DNA of 64,000 nt, taken from Lucifuga dentata. Taxonomy: Eukaryota > Chordata > Actinopteri > Ophidiiformes > Bythitidae. Positions 13,901 through 24,465 of this stretch are shown piece after piece. The stretch spans positions 83,467 through 147,466 of the forward strand of contig VXCM01002125.1 of NCBI GenBank assembly GCA_014773175.1, in the 5' to 3' direction. Position numbers and translations under genes: made by a program. The notes under the pieces were generated by a model. The model was given only the letters and a program-made list of their open reading frames with translations. It did not search any database and had not been told where the DNA came from. Numbering within the stretch: position 1 is the first letter of the stretch; every line of letters starts with the position of its first letter.

Positions 13901-15684
13901 CAAGACGTATATTTAGTTTTTTTCCAAAGTTTCATAATTTTAGCATTTAAGCGCATAAAAACCACTGAGTGAATGTATGTCTCCACTGGGGAATATAGCC
14001 CCAAAAGAAAACCTGCATTTAACAAAAAATTTTAACATCCGCAACTTCATCAGGCTGTATAACTATTAGCAGGCGAAACATTGATTTTTAAGGTGGGTGT
14101 ATCGCTTGAATATTTGATTTTGAAAGATTATGAGGTTTTGCAAAATATCAGGAAAGCTGAAATGCAGTTTTATGCTTTGGGAAATGACCATCAGTAACCT
14201 TATGTGTATGAAAATTGAATATATTAGGCTCACAAATGCAAAATGGATGATATGGTCCTTTAATCCTTTTGGGTATCCCTCCAGCTTTTCCAGGAATTCA
14301 CTAAAAACAGCCAGATTATAATCTATATGATATGCTCACCTGGAAAGAGTAGACACTATCACTGCGGCTCATACTGTCATCAATCCAGCCCTTGTGACTG
14401 AAGCCAGAGTTATTTCTGGGGTACTTCTGAGAGGTGACCTGGAGGAGAGTTAGATGAATTTCACATTTCTTCTCATTTCAATTTCTTTGTGTGCTATACC
14501 ATAGTCAATGAATGCAAGGATATAATAGGGATTTATTGGATTATCTACCTGGTTGTTCGGGAAAGATTTCTTCAGAGGAGAGATGGAGTTCAGGCCTGTC
14601 ATCCCTCCACCGAGGCCCCTACGGTAGTCTCGAACCCCCTGGGTGCCTCCCCAGCCACCATAGCCACCGCCAGGGCTCCAGGAGGTGGATGTAGGAGTAG
14701 AGGGACTCTGGTAGCTTCCCCAAGGTGAAGGTGGCTTGTTCTGAGTAGGAGCCAGGTGGGGAAGCTGGCTGAATGCTCCGGTGCGATGTGGGTGTGGAGG
14801 GAAGTTGGGCTGGGGTGGGTGAGGGCTAGCTGGGGAGCGCCGGTGCTGCTGTGGAACCCCTTGACCATGGGGATGGTAATGATGGGGGTGAGGTGGGGGA
14901 GGAGCAGGGTGGTGTTGGGAGACCGGTCCTATCTGTGGGGAGAAACTACCTCCAGCACCAAAGCCAGGCCCTGCATGGTGGGAGAAGTTCTGGAACAGCA
15001 GGGGAGGGCCATTGGTATTGGAACCAGTAGGACCGAAGAACCCTCCAACATCCTCCCCAACCACTGGAGACTGGTTGGATGGGACAGCAGGGGACCAGTT
15101 GTTGAAACTGGTTAGTGAGGAGGAGGAGGAGGTGGATTGTGCACAGCTTGTACCCATCCCCAGGCTGTCCTGGTAGTCGAACCCACTTAGCACTGGCGAC
15201 TCAATCCTCAGTTTCTCCTTTCCACCACTGTTCTCCAAAGAGCCCTTCTCTAACGAGGCATCTTCTGGCAGAGCTCCCTCAAGCTCCCCTAAGCCCCCGC
15301 CGGCCTCCTGCTGGCCCGGAGAGAGGGCCTGAGGCTGGGCCTGGANTCCCCTAAGCCCCCGCCGGCCTCCTGCTGGCCCGGAGAGAGGGCCTGAGGCTGG
15401 GCCTGGACCTGAGACTTCTCCTGCATGTCCTGGATGTCCAAAGCCTTGGACTTATCTGACTCCAGAATCTCATCTTGCATGTTCCCGTGTTGGGCTACAG
15501 CAGGGAACAGCCAAGCACTGCCCCCATTGGTGGAGCAGGTGTTGTTTATGAAGGAAGGGGGGCTGGGGGGGTTGGGGGGGTTGTGGGAGTGCTGGGTTTG
15601 GAGGTGAGGTGGGATCCTTACAGGGAAAGAAGATTTGTTACCACTGCTGTTCTTCACCAGAACTCCAAACCCGTAGTCCCCCAT
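7759..15684 (-). CDS. cpeb4: Cytoplasmic polyadenylation element-binding protein 4
   Basis: RNA-binding translational regulator that binds U-rich elements in mRNA 3' UTRs in the cytoplasm. Coding exons in transcript order: 14549-15684, 14340-14438, 12789-12882, 10715-10765, 10594-10617, 10040-10216, 9636-9725, 9401-9519, 8420-8534, 8145-8326, 7759-7986. After removing a 62-base assembly duplication in exon 1 they join in frame to 750 aa (human CPEB4 is 729). The start MGDYGFGVLV is the family N-terminus. Residues 1-450 form a low-complexity Pro/His/Ser/Gln region. RRM1 begins near residue 494 (VFVGGLPPDID) with its RNP1 motif KGYAFLLF near 536-543. RRM2 begins near 602 (TIFVGGVPRP). The C-terminal ZZ-type zinc domain has Cys 688, 691, 696, 705, 710, 715, 718 and His 723, 731. 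CPEB2 and CPEB3 share the C-terminus, but the N-terminus is CPEB4. Teleosts have a and b copies; I cannot say which this is. Confidence 0.95.
9520..9635 (-). other. cpeb4: cpeb4 GC-AG intron
   Basis: This 116-bp intron in the RRM1 coding region has the donor AAAG|GCGAGT instead of GT and a normal TTTCAG acceptor. Flanking exons 9636-9725 and 9401-9519 join only with this boundary: CCC AAA G + GA TAT gives PPKGYAF, the RNP1 motif. All positions other than the T-to-C change fit the donor consensus, as is usual for functional GC-AG introns. Confidence 0.85.
10594..10617 (-). CDS. cpeb4: cpeb4 24-nt cassette microexon
   Basis: Exactly 24 nt between a TGCAG acceptor and a GAG|GTAAAG donor. Phase 1 on both sides means inclusion adds eight residues without shifting frame, giving A-R-S-Y-G-R-R-R-G across the junctions. 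The human neuronal microexon gives ARTYGRRRG (recalled). In mammals this exon is mainly neuronal and its mis-splicing has been linked to autism. A TGC sits directly before the acceptor AG, as in many SRRM4-dependent microexons; regulation by SRRM4 in this fish is inferred. Confidence 0.88.
10715..10765 (-). CDS. cpeb4: cpeb4 51-nt cassette exon
   Basis: Exactly 51 nt with a GTGTAG acceptor and an AATG|GTGTGT donor, phase 1/1. It encodes RYSFSHQAGDGPLPMN between the 12789-12882 exon and the microexon. Mammalian CPEB4 has a 51-nt alternatively spliced exon in the same place. The sequence diverges from mammals (human: LNYSYPGSDSSLLIN) but length and phase are preserved. Cassette use is inferred. 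Confidence 0.83.
13674..14263 (+). mobile_element. TTAA-flanked MITE, copy A (in a cpeb4 intron)
   Basis: Starts TTAA|AGGACC and ends GGTCCT|TTAA, with inverted arms of roughly 90-100 bp (GCATGTTTaaGcctAAT.. / ..ATTaGGCTcAcAaATGC, then CATTTCCCAAAG / CTTTGGGAAATG). Length 590 bp, no coding capacity. TTAA target sites suggest piggyBac or Kolobok mobilisation (inference). It lies in the cpeb4 intron 12883-14339. Confidence 0.8.
14549..15684 (-). CDS. cpeb4: cpeb4 first coding exon, interrupted by an assembly duplication
   Basis: Encodes residues 1-358, ending SPLKKSFPNNQ before a CAG|GTAGAT donor. As printed, the frame breaks near 15346: a 61-bp block (15285-15345) is repeated exactly at 15347-15407 across one N. 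Dropping one copy and the N leaves 1074 nt (358 codons) and rejoins LSPGQQEAGGGLG to ELEGALPEDASLEKG with no stop. It includes a Pro/His-rich stretch and a Gly-rich SPGGGYGGWGG motif characteristic of CPEB4. Confidence 0.9.
15285..15407. repeat. 61-bp direct duplication around an N (assembly artefact)
   Basis: Bases 15285-15345 and 15347-15407 are identical and separated by a single N at 15346. This looks like two contigs whose terminal overlap was not merged. It introduces 62 extra bases and a false frameshift into cpeb4 exon 1. Confidence 0.9.
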
Positions 15685-16750
15685 TTATGAAACCCAGTAA
15701 ATCTTCACTTAACTTTTTTTTTTTTTCCCCTTTCACCGTCTTCTTTATCCTAAAAANAAAAAAAAAAAAAAAAAAAAGCCAAGCCTAGCTAAACGCAGTG
15801 AATTTGCTTGGGCTGCACCCTGCCTGGTTTTGTCATGATGCAATGAGACTAAATCGTTAACTCGCTTTCTATGAGAGGCCTACATGAAATATTGCACTCG
15901 GATAGCAGGCAACCACAAAAAAATAAAAAAATACCCAACCTAACCAGCGCAGACTGCTAACAGCCAGGGCTGGTGAAGCTGACGTCTCCAAAGGTGGTAA
16001 CGTAGCTAGCAGCAAGCTAACAGCTGCTCCGCCACCTTCCATGTGCCATATTAATCATGCAGACAGCTCTGGTCCATTTAAGAGTACCTTTACGCATTAC
16101 AGTTATCTGTAAAGGCTCAACTCGGTGGAGGCTTACACCATAGACACCTACCGAAAAATATTCCCTTTTTAGCAATGACCTCCTCGTAACCGATGATTTA
16201 AATAGAGGAAAATGCTGATGACGTCTCCTATCTGTTCTGAATCTAGGGTAGCTCCCTTCACCAAGCTGCTAGGCTACGATAACAGCCGACATACTACCTA
16301 CATATTTACCAGTCAGCTGGGAAACAATTCACGCGTAAAGGCCACAACGCTGCTAAAATGTTTAGAATGAAAGACGCACCGTTATCAGCGGCAGGACGGT
16401 GGAATTTTCCAAGACATGACAAGTTGGAAATGGTGTTTGGCTCTTTAAACGACCTCGTCTGTTTCGTGTCCTGTATGTTCAATGTCACACAGCCTTGCAA
16501 TCCTTGTCATCTTTTTACCCTCACGAAATACGCACCCCGTCTGACGTTAGCACGCATCGACAAACAAATGTTTTAGGTGATATATTCGGGCATAGCTACC
16601 TTCAGTTTGACGGCATGACCTTATCGTTTTGATGTTGCCATATTTTAGCGTTTTTCCTTTTTCTGCATTTCCCAATGAAGCCGGTGTAAATGGTCTCCTG
16701 TCTCTGCTAGATGACAGCTGGGCCAGTCGGGAGACACTTCCGTCTCCAAG
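15685..16750. other. cpeb4 5' UTR and upstream flank
   Basis: Sequence between the cpeb4 ATG and the GC boxes. It probably holds the 5' UTR and possibly non-coding first exon(s); the transcription start cannot be placed. A poly-A run with an N lies at 15757-15777. No other gene seen. Confidence 0.4.
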
Positions 16751-16840
16751 CCCCGCCCCGTCATCAGCCAGCAGCCACTATGTGCCAGGGTTTCCCTCTG
16801 AAACCCCGCCCATTTTCACAGAATAGTGCCATTTCATTGG
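16751..16840 (-). promoter_or_regulatory. cpeb4: Putative cpeb4 promoter: GC boxes and CCAAT
   Basis: Two GC-box cores (CCCCGCCCC at 16751-16759 and CCCCGCCC at 16804-16811 on the plus strand) and a minus-strand CCAAT at 16836-16840 lie about 1.1 kb upstream of the cpeb4 ATG. No TATA box was seen, which fits a broad housekeeping-type promoter. The assignment is by motif and position only. Confidence 0.35.
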
Positions 16841-19800
16841 ATGTTTGTTCAGAGGACACACCCATAACACTCACGCTCAATGAATGGCACATGCGTCTCC
16901 TCCCAAATAAGAGAACCTAGAATCAATAGACATTTTTGTAAGGAAAAACAAATTAATAATCCCAAATAATTCCTACCTTATCTCTAAATCGAAAGCTTAT
17001 ATGCACACAAAGTAAGTGTGTGTAGTTTTACAGCCTTATAGACATATTAGAAGAAGAAGATTACTGCAAATGCAGGAGGCCAAAGCCTAACCTTTACAAC
17101 CATTTTATCAATATGCAGATGAACTAATTTGACAAGAAAATATCTTTTTCCTGCACTCCAGTCTACAGAACTTGTCCATAATTGGTGTGTGTGTGTGTCA
17201 TTATACCTTATAGAACTAATTTCCTGGCAAAGAACGATTTTTAGATACAACGAACCTGAACCCAAAACAAAGTACTGCATAGCAGCCTCATTAAATAAGC
17301 TTCAGCACGTAATCAAGCTTGATCATGAGCATGATTAACTGATTAATGTTTGGTCTGATCTGTGCTGCATTTTACCTCACACTCTTTTAAACACAACACA
17401 CACACACACATGCACGCACATACACGTGAACAGTCACAAAGGTGTCACCAGAAGTATCACCACCACACTCTCCATTATTTACGTTCATCCAAATATTTTA
17501 TCCAACCATATAGACTACAGTTATGCTATTTTAAAATCATGGCTGCTATAAACTATCATACCTTCACATATCTTTTTAGGTATCATTTAAAGGCACTTTT
17601 GTCTCATTGACCATGCCATTTTGCTGAAGCTGACTCATGATAGCTTTAATGACCATCCACCAGGGTTGGACTGATCAGACCTTTAGTTGCTCAGATGGGA
17701 GTAAAAAGTCTTTACAATGAAAAGGCCATACCAGTACACACTAAATAAACAAACCAACCAATCCCTGTACAGTGAAGCTGCTGAAAAAGCTTTTTAAAAA
17801 TTACTGAATTACAGTAACAGTAGTATTTGTAATGACTATTTTCCAGTTCTTGAGAAATACCACTATTCACTGCAGGCGTCTTAGCTATGGTCTTATCAAC
17901 ATGGTACTCTGGCCCCCCAAGGTGGGTTACTTGTAACCCATAGCATACATCGCCACTCCACACTCCCCTGTGCTGCCAGGCCTGTTGGGGTAGTTTAACA
18001 GTGCAACAGTCTGTCTTGAGTTTCCAGTTTCTTTTTTCAATAACACACTGCTGGTCCAGGTGTTACAGGTTTGATATTCTAAGGTCAACTCGGCTTTAAA
18101 ATCGAAAACCTGATTACAAAAAACTGAGTCAACCAATTTCTTGCGATACACACTGAATATTGAACAGACCTTTGTATGTTTGAGGTGTGACGACACCATC
18201 TCCACTCTGTCTGGTTAGTGTGTGTTATAAAAAGAATCTTTACTCTCACACTGTATGTGCAGTTTGTATATGTGAAATGGTTGTGCATGTGTGCATGTGT
18301 GTTGGCATTCACCATTTTATGAATGCTACCGCCTGCTATTGGTCATTTGAGGCTGACAGTAACTTGAGAGCAGAGGGTTGTGTCAGCATTTTCCTCCCTT
18401 CAAGCAATACACTCTGTATTCCTTACTGAAACTGAGCTGTGTCTCAGAGGTTCCACTCATACATATGCAGATAAACAGGTAGACATTTGGAGTATTAAGT
18501 AAACGGTATATTAATTTGTTGCTAATTTTTTTTTTCTTGTGCTGAGTAAACAAACTAAGATTTCAGCACATAGCTGAAATGTAAGATATTCATTTTCTGA
18601 GGCCTGCAAAAGACAGCAATGGAGTGAACTTATTCACCCCAGTTGTTAAATGATTCATCCATGGAATTAGGCACCCAGTCTTTAATTCATAAGTTAACAT
18701 TGGAGTGCAGGGCAGACGTTCACAAAGCACCTGGAGTCGACTGTCTCAGGTTTCTCTTTTCAGAGGCAGAGTCATGCTGCTGCTAAGCCTCCTCTCGGAT
18801 GTGATCTCTCTGCTGCTCCCATATTGACGCAGCCTCTGTTTCCATATCAACCTGCTGAATGCAAGCTGGGAGATTTCTGGTCCAGCCAACAGCTCGTTGT
18901 TTGGCCAAGACGTCATTCATCTCAGACTTGGTGATTGTTGCAACAAGCCAAATATGATGCAGCATAATTTCTCCCACACTCTGTTGCCACATTGAATGTA
19001 TCACACCAGCTTGCTAATAATGGCCCTGTGACTAATAGTACTAATAGTATGACACCAACAGAGTGGAGGCGACAGCGTCAGCATGCTGTTGAGTGTTGGC
19101 ATGTATCTCACATCGCCCTTACTATCTGTGTGTAGTGGAAAACAGACACAACTTTACTCCCTCTACACACTGTAAAGGCTGATTAATAATATTGAATGTG
19201 ACACATTGAGGAGTTCCCATAATTATGTAGGATCTGTATGGCTGTTGTCATGTTCTCATAGCTAGATTCCAGTTTATACTCCATAATTTTACTTGTACTG
19301 AAGTTGTTTTGCAGTGAGAACATGCAGCACATCAGCAGTCTATCATGTAAATTGCCAGGGAGGGACAAGTTTGACAAGGCCGTCTTTGGGTGTCACAGGA
19401 TCTGTTGATGTAGCCATGGCCTCAGCTGGCCTCTCTTAAAGCAGTTCGCTTCCTCGTAAACACGCATGGCAGCTAACGATCTGTCCTGATAGGGCTTCTT
19501 CCAGGAGAGTGGTGTTTACACCCAGATGCTGTAACTTTGTTCAGATTTAGGTTGGCAATCCAGCCTGATCTGTTCACATTGTCAGAGGCAAGTGATTGAC
19601 AAGGTGGATTTCCCTTTTTTAGATGAGGGGAGGAGTGGTGGTAATTTGAGTTGGATGTCACAGAATGGTCCACAAGCTTTGTAAACAGTTTTACCATCTT
19701 TCTCTGATTCCACAAGTCCTTCTTAGTCTCAGATATGGGCATTATGCACTGCTGGCTGCTGGCTGGTAACACTACTGTTTTTAGATCTGCATTGTCTAGC

Positions 19801-20471
19801 ACTGGGTCACCTGTGGCAACTTCCATCCTCTGTTACAGGTGTGCACAGGCAGATTTGGCTTCCAAACCAAATTATCTTCCATTCATTGTTAAAAATGTTT
19901 GTGAAAGTCTGAACAATGCTCAGGCTCTAACCAGACATGCCAGATACTCTCTGACGTTTCGGTTTGGTGCTTGGAGGCGAACGCGGATTTATGCCACTTC
20001 TCTTCACTTGCTATAGTTTCAATTAGGCCAAGGCAAGATGGCCAGATAAGACCATTTCCAGCTCTTTACAACAGCCATTTCATGGGGGAGGATAGCCTTC
20101 CACTGGGTCAGCATCCATTACTTTCCCAGTTTCTGAAAGAGGAGCAGTCAGTCAGTTGGGTCAGTTGGGTCAGTCAGTTTTCCTGACCCAAAATGTTTAA
20201 TGCCCATTCAGTGAAATGGTTAGATGGAAGAGATTTTTCTCCCTTACGACTCGCAGACAGAATGGGAGTGCCAGGGTAAGCAGCCATTGTTTGCACCCAG
20301 CCATTTAAAACAGGCCATTCTCAACGTATTATTTCCTGTGGCAAGGGTAGATTGGGGCTGACTCTTCCTAAGAGATATGTGGGACAAGAGTTTCCAGTCC
20401 CAAGGGAAACATTCAGCCAGGAGCACATTCACTTCACGGACAACTTTGAAAGAGGTTCCCTAGCCTTTCAT

Positions 20472-20522
<51 letters not shown>

Positions 20523-23500
20523 AAAATATATTTTATATTCATAGTATTCTCTTCAACTGTCAACAAGCTGAACCACAAAACAACAAGCTATTGCCTTTAT
20601 GCAACACAAAATCAGTAAACTAATTCATGAATAGTACTTGTCACAAGTTCTGACAATTACACACAACATGATAAATATAATTTCATTATGTGCGTTAGAA
20701 ATGTGCTTGCTACACTTTGATCATGTGGAGAATGGCTTTGTCTTTTTATTTATTCTCTTTTTTTTTTAGCTTGCACTGTTTCCTGCCCCTATGATAGTAA
20801 GCAGACAGGTGTCACCACCTAGTGGTTATATTGTGTTACTACACCGTCAGAGTTGAGTATGAAGTTGTGGCAGACTGTTAGCAGCCTCTCATTGAACTGC
20901 ACAGGTGTTGTGATTACAGAAGCTGTATGATATGTTATGACACGGCAAAACGTCACATTTCAGAAAAATAGGAAATTATGGGATCAAAAGTCAATATCTG
21001 ACCAGTGCAAAGACAATTCTGCATATTTAACCTGACATACATACCCAAAAACTTCACTTGGAAATCAAAGTGCTGTCTAAATGTTTGGAGAGGTAATGCA
21101 CACTGTTGGGGCAACTCATAAAAACTAACACCCTTAACCCAGCCCACGTATTGCATACAATCCAGAACAGCTGACGTAAATGTTTAGGCCTTTCAAAAGG
21201 GAGGATATTTCCAGTCCTTGAAACTTTAAACACAGCCTGTATTTCACTGTCAGAAAGTCAAACGAGAATAGGATGTCTTTTGACCTGTATACCTGAGACG
21301 ACAAGGCATTCTCTGCTAACCTGCTTAGAGCTGGTTAGCGTTATACTGCTGAACTTGTTCCCTTTTCATTGTGCATATAATGAAAATAACTTTATTGAAA
21401 GACAAAAGATGTAAAAAAAAAAAAAAATACAGACAAAATATTTTAATGATAGCAAGATACATCTGACTTCATGAATCCAAAGATATTTATAGAATCATAT
21501 GCACAATGTCTTACAAATGAGTTACAAAGATCTACACCATGTTTTGCAATAGTAAAAGCAGAATCTTTGTGCTTAACAGACAGAAATAAGTAACGTGGTG
21601 ATAGAACACAAAAACAATACAGGAAACATGGTTAGTTTATTTTCATCTGAACACATAAAGAAAAGCTATTTAAGCCACTACATTACTACAAGAGCCATAT
21701 CAAACCTAATGATAGAGAGCTGAACAGACTGTGATTTTACAAATATACAGTACATTCTCAATAGGATTAGCTTATGTCTCATAAATCATACTGGGATATC
21801 ACTGGAATCCCAACTTCCAAAAAAGAACCCCTCCCCAAAAAAACCCAGACACTGTAGCTTAATTTCTGACTCCAACCCTCTGACCTTATAATAGTCTCCA
21901 GATAGCTGGGAGGAAAATGAAGGGATAACATTAGCTTACTGTAAGTGCATAAGAGAAAGCAAAGTGAAAACCCTCTAGAGGAGCCACAACGCTTGAGCAC
22001 ATTTTATTTTCATGTGCTTTTTTGCACCAGGTGAGATGTTCTCTGAAAAACTGTGTACTTTCACCGCTTCTAGAATTGGACTAACTGAAATGCCTGTGAG
22101 TGTCTGTGACCTAAAGAAGGAAGAGAACACTAGGAGAAGGAAAGACAGAGCGAATCATCACTTTAAAAAAGGGAGCCTCTCTCTCTCTCCACTCTGCCTC
22201 TTGGCTGTGGCCCAGAGGAATTCTCTGGTGGCCTCTGTAAATATAACATTTAGAATAACACCGCCAGAGCCCCATGTGTGGACTTAACCCAGTTCCTGGG
22301 TCCTTGCTGCGCTGCCTGTGGCTCTAAGGGGGAGAATAAATGGCCTTCAAGTCTCTGCTGACTTAGGTAAGGGACCAAATAGGAATAGGGGCTCAATAGA
22401 GGGGCCAGAGATCAAGGGGGTCTCTGTCAAGCCTCTTGTTGGGCCGCTGGTTCATCAGAAAAGCATTACAAGGCTAATCTACGGGAGTTTTTAATATGGT
22501 CATAAGGAGCAGGTGGGGATGCTGGATTTGGTGTTGTAGTTATGTTATGACAAAGTCTGTGAAAACCCTTTCAGTTGTGGTTACTGCTATGATGGCCCAG
22601 TAATAACCTTCAACGGCAGCAGTCCAAAATAACTGACAGTCATCCAGAGTGCAATATCTAAGACATACGTGGCTCAACATCATTGTGAAATAGCTGTAAA
22701 TTAATTGAACAACTTAAAAAATAAAAACCCCACAACACAGCATCGTCACTTTCACTTGAAAATCAGAGAAGCGGCCGCTGTGGACGCTAACAAGTTTAAG
22801 CACCTTGATGTGTGTGTTTACGTTAGATAAGGTGGAAAACTTCAGAAAAGGCTTAGCGTCACACTTTGCGCGTCCTCTCTCAGCGAGCAATTTAAATGGG
22901 AAACCAGCTGAAACAGAATGTATAACAGACAGTTCAATACTTATTTGTGAACAACAAATTGTCTCCTGAAGCTATAAACGTGACATTCGTCTGTAATGTC
23001 GCTGAGACAGTTTGTGAAGCTCTACTAACGTTTGCATCCAAATGAGATACATGTCATAGTAGCACTAATACATATGAAAAAAAAAAAAATCCATAAAATA
23101 TGTCACTGTGTCTGCTATGTTAATATCTCAGTCTTCGCCAATGAATCTGACCCAGACGGCAGTGCTTGATGACATCACAGATTAGTCTCGGCTCGCTTAT
23201 TTCTAGCTTTGTGAGAGACTTCCTAATACATACAATTCTGAAATAACTGTCTGTATTCATAGTATAATAATATGCATCCTCTTTAGAGTGGATTTTCACT
23301 TTAAGAATGCAAAGTTTTGTTGGCTATGTGGCCATCATCATGCACTACAATTCATATGTGCCAGAACTGGACTTGAAACCTGTACACTTTGTATTTAATC
23401 ATCAAGTATCTATAATTATAATACACATTCCCACTTTGAAACAACAAATGGTGTATGTTACATATCTACAGACCAATGTGTGATGGGTGCAATACTGTGA

Positions 23501-24039
23501 AGACAGCAACAGACAGCACACCACATACTATTTCCTATATATAGTATATCAGTATTGCATATTATAACTATATTTATACATGTTTATATAAATATAGATA
23601 AGTATATTTCTATGTACATTTTGATATTTCAACATTGCATTAAGAATAAAATAAATAATACAAATATAATCAAATCTTACAGTAAGTATGATTTGAGAAA
23701 TGCTATATTAGAGCCAAAATAGTCCTAACGATTGAAATAATCATGATAATAACAATTATTATTCAATTTTTTAAAATTGTGGCCTACGCTCTGGCATAAC
23801 AGTAAAAGCTACACCATAATTACCCTGCAAGTTCACCATGTGGGACTGCTGGAATGACTGGAGAGGGGCGGAATAGGGACAGGAAAGGTCGGGGCTTGTT
23901 TCCTTCTGCCCAGTCTGTCTGGGAATTTGTGTGTGTGTGTGTGTGTGTGAGTGTGTGAGTGTGTGTGGATGTGTGTGTAAGTCTGTAAGTGGAGTTTTAT
24001 TGGTGTAGGGGGAAACGGCCTGAATAGTGTCCTGTTTTT
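16841..24039. other. Intergenic spacer between cpeb4 and stc2
   Basis: About 7 kb with no recognisable exon on either strand. BOD1, which lies between CPEB4 and STC2 in human, was looked for by its conserved LKSRGLFDSFRRDC-like motif and not seen. It contains a long CT microsatellite (about 20474-20517), short CA/GT runs, a GT-rich stretch at about 23930-23970 and AT-rich sequence around 23500-23760. The last part (below 24040) is probably the stc2 3' UTR. Confidence 0.45.
20474..20517. repeat. (CT)n microsatellite
   Basis: About 22 uninterrupted CT dinucleotides. Confidence 0.95.
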
Positions 24040-24465
24040 TCACCTCCGGATGTCGGTGCCCTCGGGGTCTTCCTGCTCAGCCACCACTCCAGCTTCTGGG
24101 CTCTGGCGACGGGGTCCCTGACCGCGATGGCGTGGGTGAGCGNAGCCACCACTCCAGCTTCTGGGCTCTGGCGACGGGGTCCCTGACCGCGATGGCGTGG
24201 GTGAGCGTTGAAGCCTGCCTTGCTGGGTTTTTCCTTGTCGCCTTGCCGAGGGGGGCGAGGATGCTCCGGCTCAGGGTGGGAGGGTATGGAGCGGCGATGT
24301 TCGACGGCAGAGCCGGCGGGAGGCGGGGTGAGGGAGGAGCAGAGGCTTAAGCTATCGCACAGAGCCCCCCAGTTCTGCTCGCACTGCAGTCGGACACTCC
24401 TTGTCAACGCCTCCTTCACTTCCTCTCCGCAGGTCAGTAGAATGTTCACCAGCTCCACATATGGA
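24040..24465 (-). CDS. stc2: stc2 last coding exon, interrupted by an assembly duplication
   Basis: Begins with PYVELVNILLTCGEEVKEAL and runs through a Pro/Arg/His-rich tail. As printed, the frame is lost at N 24143, because 24079-24142 is repeated exactly at 24144-24207. With one 64-bp copy and the N removed, the frame continues to VVAEQEDPEGTDIRR and TGA at 24040-24042. The terminal DIRR matches human STC2. Confidence 0.9.

Noticed and set aside
14450..14548. Possible in-frame extension of cpeb4 exon 1 past the CAG|GTAGAT site (VDNPINPYYILAF...)
   Set aside because: Not CPEB4-like; the next exon at 14340-14438 joins cleanly at phase 0, so this is a retained-intron reading.
14599..15115. 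Long open frames on both strands overlapping cpeb4 exon 1
   Set aside because: Shadows of the GC- and Pro/Gly-rich cpeb4 exon; no family resemblance or splice support of their own.
18187..18429. 80-codon frame beginning MTTPSPLCLVSVCYKK
   Set aside because: No conservation, no splice context; in the intergenic spacer.
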